Source: Myxococcales bacterium (lineage in GTDB: Bacteria > Myxococcota_A > Bradymonadia > UBA4248). From it: a DNA stretch of 25,613 bases. Location: the NCBI GenBank assembly GCA_004554395.1, contig SFMP01000222.1, forward strand, positions 1 through 25,613, given 5' to 3'. Below are positions 16,438 through 25,410 of the stretch, one piece after another; position 1 is the first letter of the stretch, and each line of letters starts with the position of its first letter. The position numbers and the translations under genes were made by a program. The notes under the pieces were generated by a model that saw only the letters and a program-made list of their open reading frames with translations, had not been told where the DNA came from and made no database searches.

Positions 16438-16523
16438 GTGGGGGAAGCCTCCCCCTACGCGCGGCACCCGCCAGCTACGCCGCCGCGTACCGCGCTACCC
16501 CCTCTGCGGGGGATACCCCCGCA
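16438..16523. repeat. GC-rich cluster of palindromes between a lipoprotein and the Rpn gene
   Basis: Three inverted repeats are packed together. GTGGGGGA...TCCCCC-t-AC (16438-16458) has a 4-nt loop and one bulged base. GCGCGG...CCGCGC pairs 16459-16464 with 16490-16495. A perfect 8-bp stem TGCGGGGG/CCCCCGCA (16505-16512 and 16516-16523) has a 3-nt loop. The GC content is well above the surroundings. The rest of the 363-bp gap (16299-16661) shows no supportable gene. Confidence 0.7.
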
Positions 16524-16661
16524 ACGCCCCCATCATCCTCATTGCGCCAAATCCACTCTACGCCCTCAAAAATTCACATCAAAGTATCTCTTCATCAACA
16601 AAATCTTTGAGCGCAAAATCACGCAGCACCTCACAAAGCGCAAGTCAACGACAAAACAACG

Positions 16662-17546
16662 CTAGGTCATGGCTTTGCGAACGAGACCCTTTTCATCTTC
16701 ACTCAGCTGCAAGTAAACCATCGCATCTTCGAGACTCTTGTTCTCATTCGACATGATGCGCCTTGTCATCTCCTTCAACTGTTCGAGCTTGCCTTCAATT
16801 TTGCCTTTAATTCTACCTTGCCTTTCCCCACGCTTTTCTCCGTACTCTAGTCCAAGTCTTTTCCCACGCGTTAAGACCTCTTGTGTAAACGCATCCATTT
16901 CCTTTAACTCCTCTTGTTTTATCGTTGTAAACTGCCGTGCGATAATCGGATCTTTCATCTTCTCGGCATCGTTGCACGAGAAATCATGTGACATTTTACC
17001 AATTGGCGTGTCATCGTGCAAACGACCGTTGATGAAGTAGATGCGCGTACCAACGCCCGAGTCGCGATATGAATCATCTCTCATGAAATATCGATTGATG
17101 AGTTTATTATCGCAGAATCGTCCATCTTTGACGAAGAAAATGACGTAAACACGCGGCATATTCGCATATGATTTGTGCTTCTCGAAATAGCGCATCTTGA
17201 TCGCAGCACCATAGAAATCGGCTCGTGCAAGCAAATTATCGTTCGAAGCATTCTGAATCTCGATGTTGTAGTAGTTGTTCTCGGAATCGATCGCCAAAAC
17301 GTCGAAACGCACAGAATGCCCAAGAATGTTCTCGATGCGCTTTTGCGTCTTGACCTGAAGCACGACCAAATCGTCTTGCTCAGTCACCGTCCGAATAATG
17401 TGTTGCGTCGTCTCTTTATCGCGAAAAAACGCATTCGCAACGGCATCCGAGAAGATCGTCATCTTATCGTATGCTTCGCGCAATTCTTCTTCGGTAAAAC
17501 ACGAATACAGACCCTTGCCTTTACCTCTACGGGGAATCTTTGCCAT
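16662..17546 (-). CDS. Rpn-family recombination-promoting nuclease/putative transposase (PDDEXK)
   Basis: The 294-residue product matches the Rpn/PDDEXK_2 family. It starts with a D-K-M-T-I-F-S-D-A-V-A-N-A-F-F-x-D-K-E segment. The nuclease core (about 80-118) has R-F-D-V-L-A (Asp82), then N-I-E-I-Q-N (Glu96-x-Gln98, the E-x-Q variant of the family) and A-R-A-D-F-Y-G. A mixed domain and a charged C-terminal region follow (about 235-275), Lys/Glu/Gly-rich and probably coiled coil. The family is linked to RecA-independent DNA exchange and often occurs in many copies. I chose the ATG at 17546, with AGGA 8 bp upstream. It lies 99 bp downstream of the VWA gene on the same strand. No flanking inverted repeats mark it as a transposon. 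Confidence 0.88.
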   Translation of the reverse strand: MAKIPRRGKGKGLYSCFTEEELREAYDKMTIFSDAVANAFFRDKETTQHIIRTVTEQDDLVVLQVKTQKRIENILGHSVRFDVLAIDSENNYYNIEIQNASNDNLLARADFYGAAIKMRYFEKHKSYANMPRVYVIFFVKDGRFCDNKLINRYFMRDDSYRDSGVGTRIYFINGRLHDDTPIGKMSHDFSCNDAEKMKDPIIARQFTTIKQEELKEMDAFTQEVLTRGKRLGLEYGEKRGERQGRIKGKIEGKLEQLKEMTRRIMSNENKSLEDAMVYLQLSEDEKGLVRKAMT

Positions 17547-17645
17547 AACAGTATCCTCGTCGTCGTTGTTCAGTTGTAGTAACGACGACGATTATCGCAT
17601 GGCAAAGCGAGCAATGGCAATCGTTTTGTGATTTTTTGTGTATCC

Positions 17646-20474
17646 TTAGCGACTTTTTGCCATTCGAATGCGTCTCAAAAATACATCGATACCGATCAAC
17701 AAAAAGGCCCACCAAAGATAATTCGGCCATATTGGGAAGTAATCGCGTATTCCCTCTCGTTCGGGCTTAAAAATCGCATCGTATTCGCAATCGACGCAAC
17801 CATCTGCCGTCTCGGCAATAGCCGCCAATAGTCGCGAATTCGGTGCCGTATGCACGTATTCTTCGGCATATGGGAACGAATACGTTTCTTGTGCATACCC
17901 TAACGTTTCGCCCGACTGCGTAAGCGTCGCTTGAGCGAAATACGTTCCCAAATAGGCAAGCGCAAACGCATTTTCGTAAAACCCAGGCGCCGTTTGGTGC
18001 AAGACGACATCGAAACGCTCGCCTCGCGGATCTTCGATTTGTGCGACGATATCGAGTCCGTTCAAAAATGCATCATTCGCATCGACGGCATCGACCATAA
18101 TGCGCAAACGCGCATTTTCTCGCACGATTCGCATATCGAATTGCCGTTCATCGTCGGTCTTCATCGTGCTACGCACGACTTGCCCCCAGAATTGCGCAAA
18201 ACTCTTGCTGTTGCGGATCCATTGCGCCGCCCAGCGATTCTTTGCATCACTCGTAAACGCCGTCGTCTTGCCCGTTCCATATTGCCACTGCGCCAAAATC
18301 GGATCTCCACTCGGCGCCGTCAATACCGTTTGGCTACCGCTTTTGGCTCGCGTCGTCACATACCCCATAAGCGTGTTGAGCGTCACACCCTTGATCATCT
18401 CATGTTGGCGAGCCACTCTCGGCACAAACGGCTCTTCGACGATCGATCGATTCATCATTTGCTCGGTTTCTTCGACGAATATTCTCGGCACACTGCGCAC
18501 ATCTCGCACGACATAAGATCGCCCGCTCCCCTGTTTGGCGACGCGACTCAAATACGTCGTATTCGCATCGCCCAAAGCCACCGTCGATACCGTAATCCCA
18601 GAACGCGCCATTTCTCGCATCAGCTTATCGCTACCAAGCGTCGAACTGTTTCCATCGCTGAGCAATATCACGTGCTTCGTCTTCGCCGTCAAAAGCGACA
18701 ATTCCAAATAAGCCAAATCCAAAGCGCTGACGATATCGGTCTCGCCCGACGCATTCATGCGAGAAACGCGAGAAGCTATCGCCGTGCGATTGACGGCTCG
18801 CGTCGACGGAACGACGACTGTCGGCACCGCATCGAACCCAATCACGATGACCCTGTCTTGCGCATTCAACACGCCTACACTCGCTTTAACCGCCTCTTTA
18901 GCCATCGACAGCTTCGAATCTAGTGCCATCGATCCCGATTTATCAATCACATAAGCTATCGCCATCGAAGACGTCTGCTTGCGTTGCGATGATTTGAAAT
19001 CCACTGGGAGTATCTTCTCGATTGGCGTATTAGAATATCCACCAGGACCAAACGCATTTTCACCGCCTATCGCCACAAATCCCCCCCCATGACGATGCAC
19101 ATATTCGCGCAACAACTCCATGCTCGCACTCGTCACATTGGTGCGCCCAGTGTCTGTCGTTCGCGGCACATCGCCCAATAACACTGCCGAATACTTGAGC
19201 AATTCATTCATCGACGTCGGCATGCCCGTCGCCGATCTCACCTCGACTTCGAAATCTTGCCCCGACGACTTGCCATATCCCTGCAAAGCTCGCTGGAGGT
19301 ATTCTGCACCAAACGAATTCGATTCGACATAAAGCACTTTTGGCTTGCCTTGAATTTCGAATTTATCGGTAAACGCATTATTTTCTGCAAACCGATCTTC
19401 GCCGTCTTGGAGTCCAGTCAGGGCAAATTTCACCGTCAATTCGCCCATTTTAGAAGGCACGACGCGAAACGTCTCTTCGTTCATCCCTGCGATTAAATCG
19501 ATATCGCGGCTTTGCTTGGCGTCGACTTCGCCATCGACCGAAAAATCCAAATGCGCTCGCGTTTCGTGCGTCGATTCGATTTGAACGCCTATCTCGAACG
19601 GCTGCCCGACGCGCAACTGACTTCGATCGTCGACTGTATCGCCCGAAATCAAGACTTCGCGAATTTCGGGTGCAGCAAGCCGCCGCACGTCGATGCGAAT
19701 CCCCTGAGCACGCGCCAAAGCCGCCTCGGAAAGCGCACTTCCGCTCGTTTCATTTCCATCGCTAATGAGCAAAATGCGGCGCTCTGCGCCCTCGGGGAAT
19801 AACGCATAACTATAGCGCATAGCCGAGGCTATGTCGGTCGTCTTGAGCGACTCCGAAACATCTGCAACCTCGTCGCTACCCGCCGCTAAAAACGCGGCCT
19901 CGCCACCTATAGCATCGACTTCGATCGTGCGCGGAAACTGCGAAAACGCCACGACGTGTAGATCGACGTCATCGGGGCGAGTGCGCAATGCCGCACGCAC
20001 TTCCGACTCTGCCGCCCGGCGCATCGACGACGTCATCGAATCGCTCTCGTCGACGACGACTACCGTCGATACGCGGTTGCTCTCTTCGATCCGCTCGACA
20101 TCGCACAGACAAAAAACGATCAACGCCAATAGCGCAAAGCGAACGATTCCACTCAATATCCTCTGCCATAGACGAAAATCGCTCAACGAATACACGATCG
20201 GCAAAACCAAGAGCGGACCAACCGACAATAACGCAATCCAACGCGGATGAACGACGACATAGCGAATTTCCTCCTCCGGAACGCTCATCATATCGAATAA
20301 AATTCGATTCAATCGCGATACGATGTCGATATTCGTAAACTCTATCGTCTCAAGCCCCCACAGATAACTGACGCTCAAAAAAAGGCATATCACCGTCAAT
20401 GCGACGACGATAACCCATACTAAGGCTCGGATATATCGATGATTCAAGGATCTCTTTGCTCCATTCAAGCACAT
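17646..20474 (-). CDS. Large membrane protein with two VWA domains and a GATase1-like domain
   Basis: The 942-residue product has membrane helices near 17-38, 80-97 and 106-124, and one at the C-terminus (about 918-935). The first VWA domain (about 136-270) has an intact metal site: D142-E-S-D-S146, Thr213 and Asp239. After a beta-rich region comes a glutamine-amidotransferase-like fold (about 378-495) ending in H-G-G-G-F-V-A-I-G-G, which looks non-catalytic. The second VWA domain (about 505-660) has D511-K-S-G-S515, G-E-T-D-I and S-D-G-N. Proteins of this build are common in Myxococcota and Planctomycetota as predicted membrane-anchored adhesion or complex-assembly factors; the partner is unknown. 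The ATG at 20474 is taken with little ribosome-binding support. It is divergent from the 20692 lipoprotein. Confidence 0.85.
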   Translation of the reverse strand: MCLNGAKRSLNHRYIRALVWVIVVALTVICLFLSVSYLWGLETIEFTNIDIVSRLNRILFDMMSVPEEEIRYVVVHPRWIALLSVGPLLVLPIVYSLSDFRLWQRILSGIVRFALLALIVFCLCDVERIEESNRVSTVVVVDESDSMTSSMRRAAESEVRAALRTRPDDVDLHVVAFSQFPRTIEVDAIGGEAAFLAAGSDEVADVSESLKTTDIASAMRYSYALFPEGAERRILLISDGNETSGSALSEAALARAQGIRIDVRRLAAPEIREVLISGDTVDDRSQLRVGQPFEIGVQIESTHETRAHLDFSVDGEVDAKQSRDIDLIAGMNEETFRVVPSKMGELTVKFALTGLQDGEDRFAENNAFTDKFEIQGKPKVLYVESNSFGAEYLQRALQGYGKSSGQDFEVEVRSATGMPTSMNELLKYSAVLLGDVPRTTDTGRTNVTSASMELLREYVHRHGGGFVAIGGENAFGPGGYSNTPIEKILPVDFKSSQRKQTSSMAIAYVIDKSGSMALDSKLSMAKEAVKASVGVLNAQDRVIVIGFDAVPTVVVPSTRAVNRTAIASRVSRMNASGETDIVSALDLAYLELSLLTAKTKHVILLSDGNSSTLGSDKLMREMARSGITVSTVALGDANTTYLSRVAKQGSGRSYVVRDVRSVPRIFVEETEQMMNRSIVEEPFVPRVARQHEMIKGVTLNTLMGYVTTRAKSGSQTVLTAPSGDPILAQWQYGTGKTTAFTSDAKNRWAAQWIRNSKSFAQFWGQVVRSTMKTDDERQFDMRIVRENARLRIMVDAVDANDAFLNGLDIVAQIEDPRGERFDVVLHQTAPGFYENAFALAYLGTYFAQATLTQSGETLGYAQETYSFPYAEEYVHTAPNSRLLAAIAETADGCVDCEYDAIFKPEREGIRDYFPIWPNYLWWAFLLIGIDVFLRRIRMAKSR

Positions 20475-20657
20475 CTCATTCGCATTCTACGCCATCACAT
20501 ACACGATGACGTGATATCGATGCGCCTTTTTTCTATCATAATTCGGCGAGATGGCATAAACGATACAAACACAGACTGCAAACATTCCCAACGCAGCCAA
20601 ACGACATTGCGCTCGGGACTTTTGCACACCTCTTTTTGACTTTGGCAATCAAAACCG

Positions 20658-20672
20658 CATCGGTGACCGATG
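20658..20672. promoter_or_regulatory. 6-bp inverted repeat just upstream of the 20692 lipoprotein gene
   Basis: CATCGG and CCGATG flank TGA, ending 19 bp before the start codon, in the 217-bp divergent region between the VWA and lipoprotein genes. It could be an operator or a leader hairpin. Confidence 0.3.
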
Positions 20673-20691
20673 ATGCGCTTTGGGGTTCACG

Positions 20692-21945
20692 ATGAAAAGA
20701 TTAACGAATTGTATTTGGCCGCTTCTTTTGCTCTCTTTTTCGGCGTGTCATTCGCCATCGCAAGCGACCAATCACACCCAATCTGCAACGGACGAAGCAA
20801 CTCAACCCCAAGCCGGTGCGACAAAACAAGCACAAACCGCGCCATCGGCGAAAAGCACATCGCACGCACCCACATACCACGCCATCGACATGAAATCGAT
20901 GAATGCCGCCTCGGTCAACGTCTATAACGGTGGATACGACGATTTCGTCATCGAAGATATCACCCCCATACTGTCCGATGCATCGTCTTATTCTCAAAAA
21001 TGGGAGTTCTACATCTATACGCGCCCATATCAAACGCGAATTAAATTCGAAATATCCAACTTTGCCTTTAGTAAAAATGAGGGGAAAGTTAAAGGATATG
21101 TAAAAAAATTCGATGGCGATAAAGAAATCGAGAATTATCCGATTTCAAAATCGCTCAAGAGTGGCCAGTGGAAAGCGAGTAAATCGGGGCTAGAACTCGA
21201 TTTTGGCGGATACAAATTGGCATTCAAAGACAATGCTTTCCATATTTCAGGGCATTTCGACGACGAAAAAGCGACGTTCGAATACGTGCTCCCGACAAAT
21301 ACTTGGAAACCTGGCACGGGAAACGTCTATTTCGGAAACTCCGAAAACAACGTCTTCAAATACAGCATATTGACATACCAAAAGCCCGTCACGAGCGGTA
21401 TCATTCACAAAGATGGCACCGATACACCTGTCACGGGCACGGCTTACGGCAACCACTATGCCGCGACGATTGCCGTCTACGATATGTTCGACGAAGTCGC
21501 CGACTCGCGCAAATATACCGACGACGTCTTCGTCGAATTCCGCTATTACGTTCCCTCGGCGAAATACAACGCCGCGCCCTTCGGCTTCCTCATGGTCGCT
21601 TTCGAAGGCACGCCCATTTTCTCCGCTAGCGAAATCAATCGCACCCCGCTCGAGACGTGGATCGACGACAAATTCTATAGCTACGAAATCGATAGTCGGC
21701 AGCAAATCGAAGCGACCGACGCCGACAATCCCAATAATTCGGCAATTCTACGCATGACTTCTGCCGAACCCGAGCCCTCCGACCCATACGCCAATCTACC
21801 CGCTTTCCAACGAAACGTCGCCTCTCGGTTCGCAAAACCCGTCGAATACAGCATTCCCATCGAATACGAACTCGACATCGATGCCGACGGATACAAAGCC
21901 AAAATCCCCGTCAAAGGTAGCTATTCCATGACGCGTTTGCGCTAG
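20692..21945 (+). CDS. Lipoprotein of unknown function, possibly lipocalin-like
   Basis: I chose the ATG at 20692 because it gives a clean signal peptide (M-K-R-L, then hydrophobic) ending in F-S-A-C with Cys19. The 417-residue product continues with a Ser/Thr/Gln/Ala-rich linker (about 20-65) and then a beta-rich region to the end. The segment T-W-K-P-G-T-G-N-V-Y-F, and later G-T-A-Y-G-N-H-Y-A, vaguely recall the Svf1/CrtC-type lipocalin-like fold; this is only a hint. Bases 21045-21160 are unusually AT- and Lys-rich compared with the rest. It converges on the next gene with a 4-bp gap. Confidence 0.8.
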   Translation: MKRLTNCIWPLLLLSFSACHSPSQATNHTQSATDEATQPQAGATKQAQTAPSAKSTSHAPTYHAIDMKSMNAASVNVYNGGYDDFVIEDITPILSDASSYSQKWEFYIYTRPYQTRIKFEISNFAFSKNEGKVKGYVKKFDGDKEIENYPISKSLKSGQWKASKSGLELDFGGYKLAFKDNAFHISGHFDDEKATFEYVLPTNTWKPGTGNVYFGNSENNVFKYSILTYQKPVTSGIIHKDGTDTPVTGTAYGNHYAATIAVYDMFDEVADSRKYTDDVFVEFRYYVPSAKYNAAPFGFLMVAFEGTPIFSASEINRTPLETWIDDKFYSYEIDSRQQIEATDADNPNNSAILRMTSAEPEPSDPYANLPAFQRNVASRFAKPVEYSIPIEYELDIDADGYKAKIPVKGSYSMTRLR

Positions 21946-21949
21946 TCGC

Positions 21950-22546
21950 TTATATTTGCCCCATGATTTCGATCATGGGCAAATAGGCATTGAACCACGC
22001 GGTGGGGACTTGGAACGCAAAAAAGCGCATTCCCGCCGCACTCGGCGCCATGACGACGACAAATCGCCATATTTCTCCGCTCGTTCGCCCTAAAAATGCA
22101 AAAGAACGCCGATCGGGGTTTTGCAGGAGCACATTTTTCGATGATTTATCGAATGACGCAAAATCTTCGATCGCACCTTCGATGGCAATCGTCTCGGATT
22201 CTGCCCATTGCGCAATCACGCGCCTCGCTTCGTCGTCAGACGAAACCGTTTCGGGCATCGTGCGCAACGAAGCCATGACGCCGACGTGATACGTCGAATA
22301 AAACGCGACGTGCCCGTCGCCATGGACATTGGCTTGCCAAAGCGATGGCAACGACACCGTCAAACCATCGCCAAATTGGGCAGGGCAAGCGTATGGCGAA
22401 AACGTCGTGCGAGCTATTGCCCCGATAATCGCATGAGAATCGTCGAAAACTTCGGCAACGGGCGTTTGCCCAAAAGCTATCGATGAAGAGAAAAATGCAA
22501 CAAAAACAAATAATAACGCAGAAACTCTTCGCAAATCGATATCCAT
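21950..22546 (-). CDS. Secreted protein of unknown function
   Basis: I chose the ATG at 22546, which yields a good signal peptide (D-L-R-R, a hydrophobic core, then A-F-G before Gln) and a 198-residue product; a 13-codon extension is open but would bury the signal. The mature part contains L-T-V-S-L-P-S-L-W, a pattern seen in PsbP/DUF1795-like secreted proteins, and later F-A-F-L-G-R. The assignment is weak. It is the downstream partner of the outer-membrane protein gene at 22616-23362 (69-bp gap), so the two may be co-transcribed. Confidence 0.75.
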   Translation of the reverse strand: MDIDLRRVSALLFVFVAFFSSSIAFGQTPVAEVFDDSHAIIGAIARTTFSPYACPAQFGDGLTVSLPSLWQANVHGDGHVAFYSTYHVGVMASLRTMPETVSSDDEARRVIAQWAESETIAIEGAIEDFASFDKSSKNVLLQNPDRRSFAFLGRTSGEIWRFVVVMAPSAAGMRFFAFQVPTAWFNAYLPMIEIMGQI

Positions 22547-22615
22547 TTGTCGATCGCTTCTTTGCCATGCATCGATAACGCCCAAAAGAGGCCGACCGAT
22601 GCATGAAGGCGACGA

Positions 22616-23362
22616 TTAGTTGTTGAACCAGTAGCTATAACGCATGCCAAACATGATGTTAAATCCGACCGAATCGATGCGGTTTTCGTCGACGAGGCGA
22701 CCGTGCAAATCGCGAGCATTATCGAGTGTCGAATCGTCGGCAAAGAGGCGAGCAAAGTTTGCATAAATCTGCCCACCAATCACGAGTGCAAGGCCATCGA
22801 CGGGCAGATCCCACGTAAATTCACCTAAGATGCCGATTTCGACCGCCTGCATATCCCATTTCAGGTTTGCCCCCGTCAAATTAAAGGCACTCGCGGCGAC
22901 CGAATTGGTGACGTTCATTTCGGCTTCGTAGCTGCCAAAGCCGTAGTTGATCCAGAACCCCGAATCGAAATAACGATTTGGCGCATAGTGAAGCGTAAAC
23001 CCAAACGACGGCATTTGGACGGTTGCCACGCGATCGCGCGCTTGTAAAGCAAACGTCAATTTCGAAAGCTCGAGGCGTTGACGCGACATTTCCCAGTTGA
23101 AATTCAACCCAATGCCAACGCCCATGTCGAAGCGAAATAGAGCATTGAACGTCAGACCGCCGGCGATGTCGAATTGCGTATCGCCAAACGATTCCTTCTC
23201 GATGAAGTTCGACATACCGCCCAATTTGCCGAGCAATTCGACTTCGACCGCGCTTTGCCCCACGTGGCTATGCGATTTTGCTTCGGCAATACTCGATTGC
23301 CCAACCAATCCATACGCCAAGAAGATGAGTAACGCCAAAAACGAAAGCAAACTCTTTTTCAC
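22616..23362 (-). CDS. Probable outer-membrane beta-barrel protein
   Basis: I chose the GTG at 23362: AGGAGA lies 6 bp upstream, and it begins a typical signal peptide (K-K-S-L-L, hydrophobic, then I-A-E-A before Lys). The 248-residue product then alternates hydrophobic and polar residues in strands with many Gly, Phe, Tyr and Trp, e.g. M-G-V-G-I-G-L-N-F-N-W, G-F-W-I-N-Y-G-F-G-S-Y. It ends in R-Y-S-Y-W-F-N-N, close to but not a canonical aromatic C-terminal residue. Such barrels of about 8-10 strands are common surface proteins; the role is unknown. It is divergent from the MepA gene. Confidence 0.8.
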   Translation of the reverse strand: MKKSLLSFLALLIFLAYGLVGQSSIAEAKSHSHVGQSAVEVELLGKLGGMSNFIEKESFGDTQFDIAGGLTFNALFRFDMGVGIGLNFNWEMSRQRLELSKLTFALQARDRVATVQMPSFGFTLHYAPNRYFDSGFWINYGFGSYEAEMNVTNSVAASAFNLTGANLKWDMQAVEIGILGEFTWDLPVDGLALVIGGQIYANFARLFADDSTLDNARDLHGRLVDENRIDSVGFNIMFGMRYSYWFNN

Positions 23363-23444
23363 AAAAAATCTCCTGCTTGCAATGGGAAGGGCAAAATACC
23401 CTAAAATGTGATAACACACGATGCGTGCGTTAAACTCAAATCAA

Positions 23445-23461
23445 TTGCGCACCATGCGCAA
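23445..23461. promoter_or_regulatory. 7-bp palindrome in the OMP/MepA divergent region
   Basis: TTGCGCA and TGCGCAA flank CCA, between the divergent OMP (minus) and MepA (plus) genes. A weak minus-strand promoter (TTGAGT, 17 bp, TGTTAT) overlaps the region just downstream of it. It is a candidate operator for either gene. Confidence 0.4.
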
Positions 23462-23547
23462 ACGGCTATCGCATACCGCTATGTGCGGCTACTCTATAAC
23501 GACGACTCGCGCGAATTCTTCACGCTCATAGGCCAATACGATTATCT

Positions 23548-25401
23548 ATGAAAGCTACGCCCAATCTACACCATACAATGCCACAAACGCCCAAACATCC
23601 ATTCTATATCGTGCTTTCGCTCGTCGGATTATGCACATTTGGAGCGCTAGCAGCTTGCGGATGTGCACAAGCTCATCCAGGCGAATCTAGCGACGCAAAC
23701 AAACTGCATTTTAGCACCGAGCCGCAAGAAATTCAAATAAAGCCGCGATCTCGATACATTTCTGAACAACAAGACATGATCTTTCGCATCAAAGCCGCAC
23801 AAGAACAAATGCGCATTCCAGTTCAACCGCTCCAGCGCGAATTCTACGGCGACGAAGCAGAATTGCGACAATCGTTTTCTATCGGCGATACGCGCGATGG
23901 CTATCTCATCAACGGCAAACCCGTCCCATCGCCTAGCCTTTTGATTCGCCAGCTCCCCGTCCAATACGAACGCGGCATTGCCTACGGCACAGCTGAGCTC
24001 ATCAAACTCCTCACCGATACCGCCGAAGCCATGCAAAAAAAATACCCCAAAACGCAGCTAGAACTGGGCAATCTCGGACTGCGAGAAGGCGGAGATATTC
24101 CCTACTCCATCAGCCATAACTCGGGGCGCGATGCCGATGTCGCCTTCTACCTCACCGATGCCAAAGGAAACTCCGCTCGGCTCAATAACATGTATAAAAT
24201 TAATCGAAATCTAAAAACTACTGTATATAATTCTATTTATACATTCGATCTCGAAAAAAACACAACACTCATCGAAACGCTCCTCTCGCATCCGTCGATC
24301 GACATCCAATTCATCTTCGTCGCCAAACACTTGCGCCTTGCGCTATCGCGCGAACTCAATCGCCGACACGGCCCCAATTCGGCAACGCCAAACCCCGACC
24401 TTCTCGATCGATTCGAACAAACGATCTACAACGAATCGTCTCATGACGATCACTTCCACGTCCGCATCTATTGCTCCGACAAAGACATTTGCGCCGGCTG
24501 TATCGACCGTTCGATCCTCCATCCTTGGCACGAAGATCCACTCCCAAAAATAGAAAAATGCGCCCACGATCACATCGCCACATTACGCCATAAAAAGAGC
24601 TCACCAGTGCAAAAAGCTGCCGCCATTCAAAGACTTGCGCTCATGGGCTTGGCGACAACCCATTCCGCCCCAATCGTCGCCGCGCTCAAATCCGACGATG
24701 CCATCGTGCGCCGTTCTGCCGCCACCGCTATCGCCTCTGTCGGCAAATCCGCCCTGCCAGCACTCGCCAAACGACTCCCGCACGAAACCGACGAAGACGT
24801 CCGACTGGCCATGTTCCGCACGCTCACGGCGTTCGACACGACCGCTACGCGAAACATCGTCCACGGCGAACTCAATTCGCCAGATATCGAAAAAGACGTT
24901 AAAATCATTCCGCTCATCGCCAACTATATCGTACATTATCCGACACAAGGCGACCTCGCTCCGCTCTGGGCGGCTATCGAAATAGCCCCAAAAACCGACG
25001 CTTATGCGCCGCTCATGCGCGCGCTCGAAGTCGTTTCTGCACAGTCGTTTACTAATGCCGAAACATCGGCATACGACTTCGATCGCGCGCGAACGTGGGT
25101 CGAACAAAACCAATCGAAGACGCGACAAGCATGGCTCGTCGATGGATTCCAAGCGGCAGGCTTTGCCGTCAAAGACTTTTCAAACGCCAGTATTCCCACA
25201 TTGCTCGATGCCATCGATGGCCCCTTTGCGATTAGCATCAATGCACAACTCGCACTTAAATCGCTCTCTAAACTCCATCAAGACTCGCTATCTTGGTCTA
25301 CGAGCGATGCCCGTTGGCACTACACGCGTTATTTTAAGCGACGAGCCAAAAAGTATCATATTGATTTGTCGGATCGCGATGAACACGGAAACAAGCTATA
25401 G
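23548..25401 (+). CDS. MepA-type murein endopeptidase with C-terminal HEAT-like repeats, lipoprotein
   Basis: The 617-residue product begins with a lipoprotein signal ending in L-A-A-C (Cys37). The catalytic part (about 100-310) is of the MepA (LAS, M74) zinc peptidase type, which cuts the D-alanyl-meso-diaminopimelyl cross-links of peptidoglycan. It has S-H190-N-S-G-R-D-A-D197 and H302-F-H304, the residues expected to bind zinc. Cysteines at 309, 315, 318 and 337 follow and may form disulfides. Residues about 350-610 are helical, HEAT-like repeats (e.g. D-A-I-V-R-R-S-A-A-T-A-I-A-S-V-G-K), unusual for MepA, which is a single-domain protein. The start ATG lacks a clear ribosome-binding site; 23578 is an alternative that would keep the signal. 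Bases 24190-24250 are an AT-rich patch. It is followed by the third hairpin array. Confidence 0.9.
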   Translation: MKATPNLHHTMPQTPKHPFYIVLSLVGLCTFGALAACGCAQAHPGESSDANKLHFSTEPQEIQIKPRSRYISEQQDMIFRIKAAQEQMRIPVQPLQREFYGDEAELRQSFSIGDTRDGYLINGKPVPSPSLLIRQLPVQYERGIAYGTAELIKLLTDTAEAMQKKYPKTQLELGNLGLREGGDIPYSISHNSGRDADVAFYLTDAKGNSARLNNMYKINRNLKTTVYNSIYTFDLEKNTTLIETLLSHPSIDIQFIFVAKHLRLALSRELNRRHGPNSATPNPDLLDRFEQTIYNESSHDDHFHVRIYCSDKDICAGCIDRSILHPWHEDPLPKIEKCAHDHIATLRHKKSSPVQKAAAIQRLALMGLATTHSAPIVAALKSDDAIVRRSAATAIASVGKSALPALAKRLPHETDEDVRLAMFRTLTAFDTTATRNIVHGELNSPDIEKDVKIIPLIANYIVHYPTQGDLAPLWAAIEIAPKTDAYAPLMRALEVVSAQSFTNAETSAYDFDRARTWVEQNQSKTRQAWLVDGFQAAGFAVKDFSNASIPTLLDAIDGPFAISINAQLALKSLSKLHQDSLSWSTSDARWHYTRYFKRRAKKYHIDLSDRDEHGNKL

Positions 25402-25410
25402 CAAGCATCT

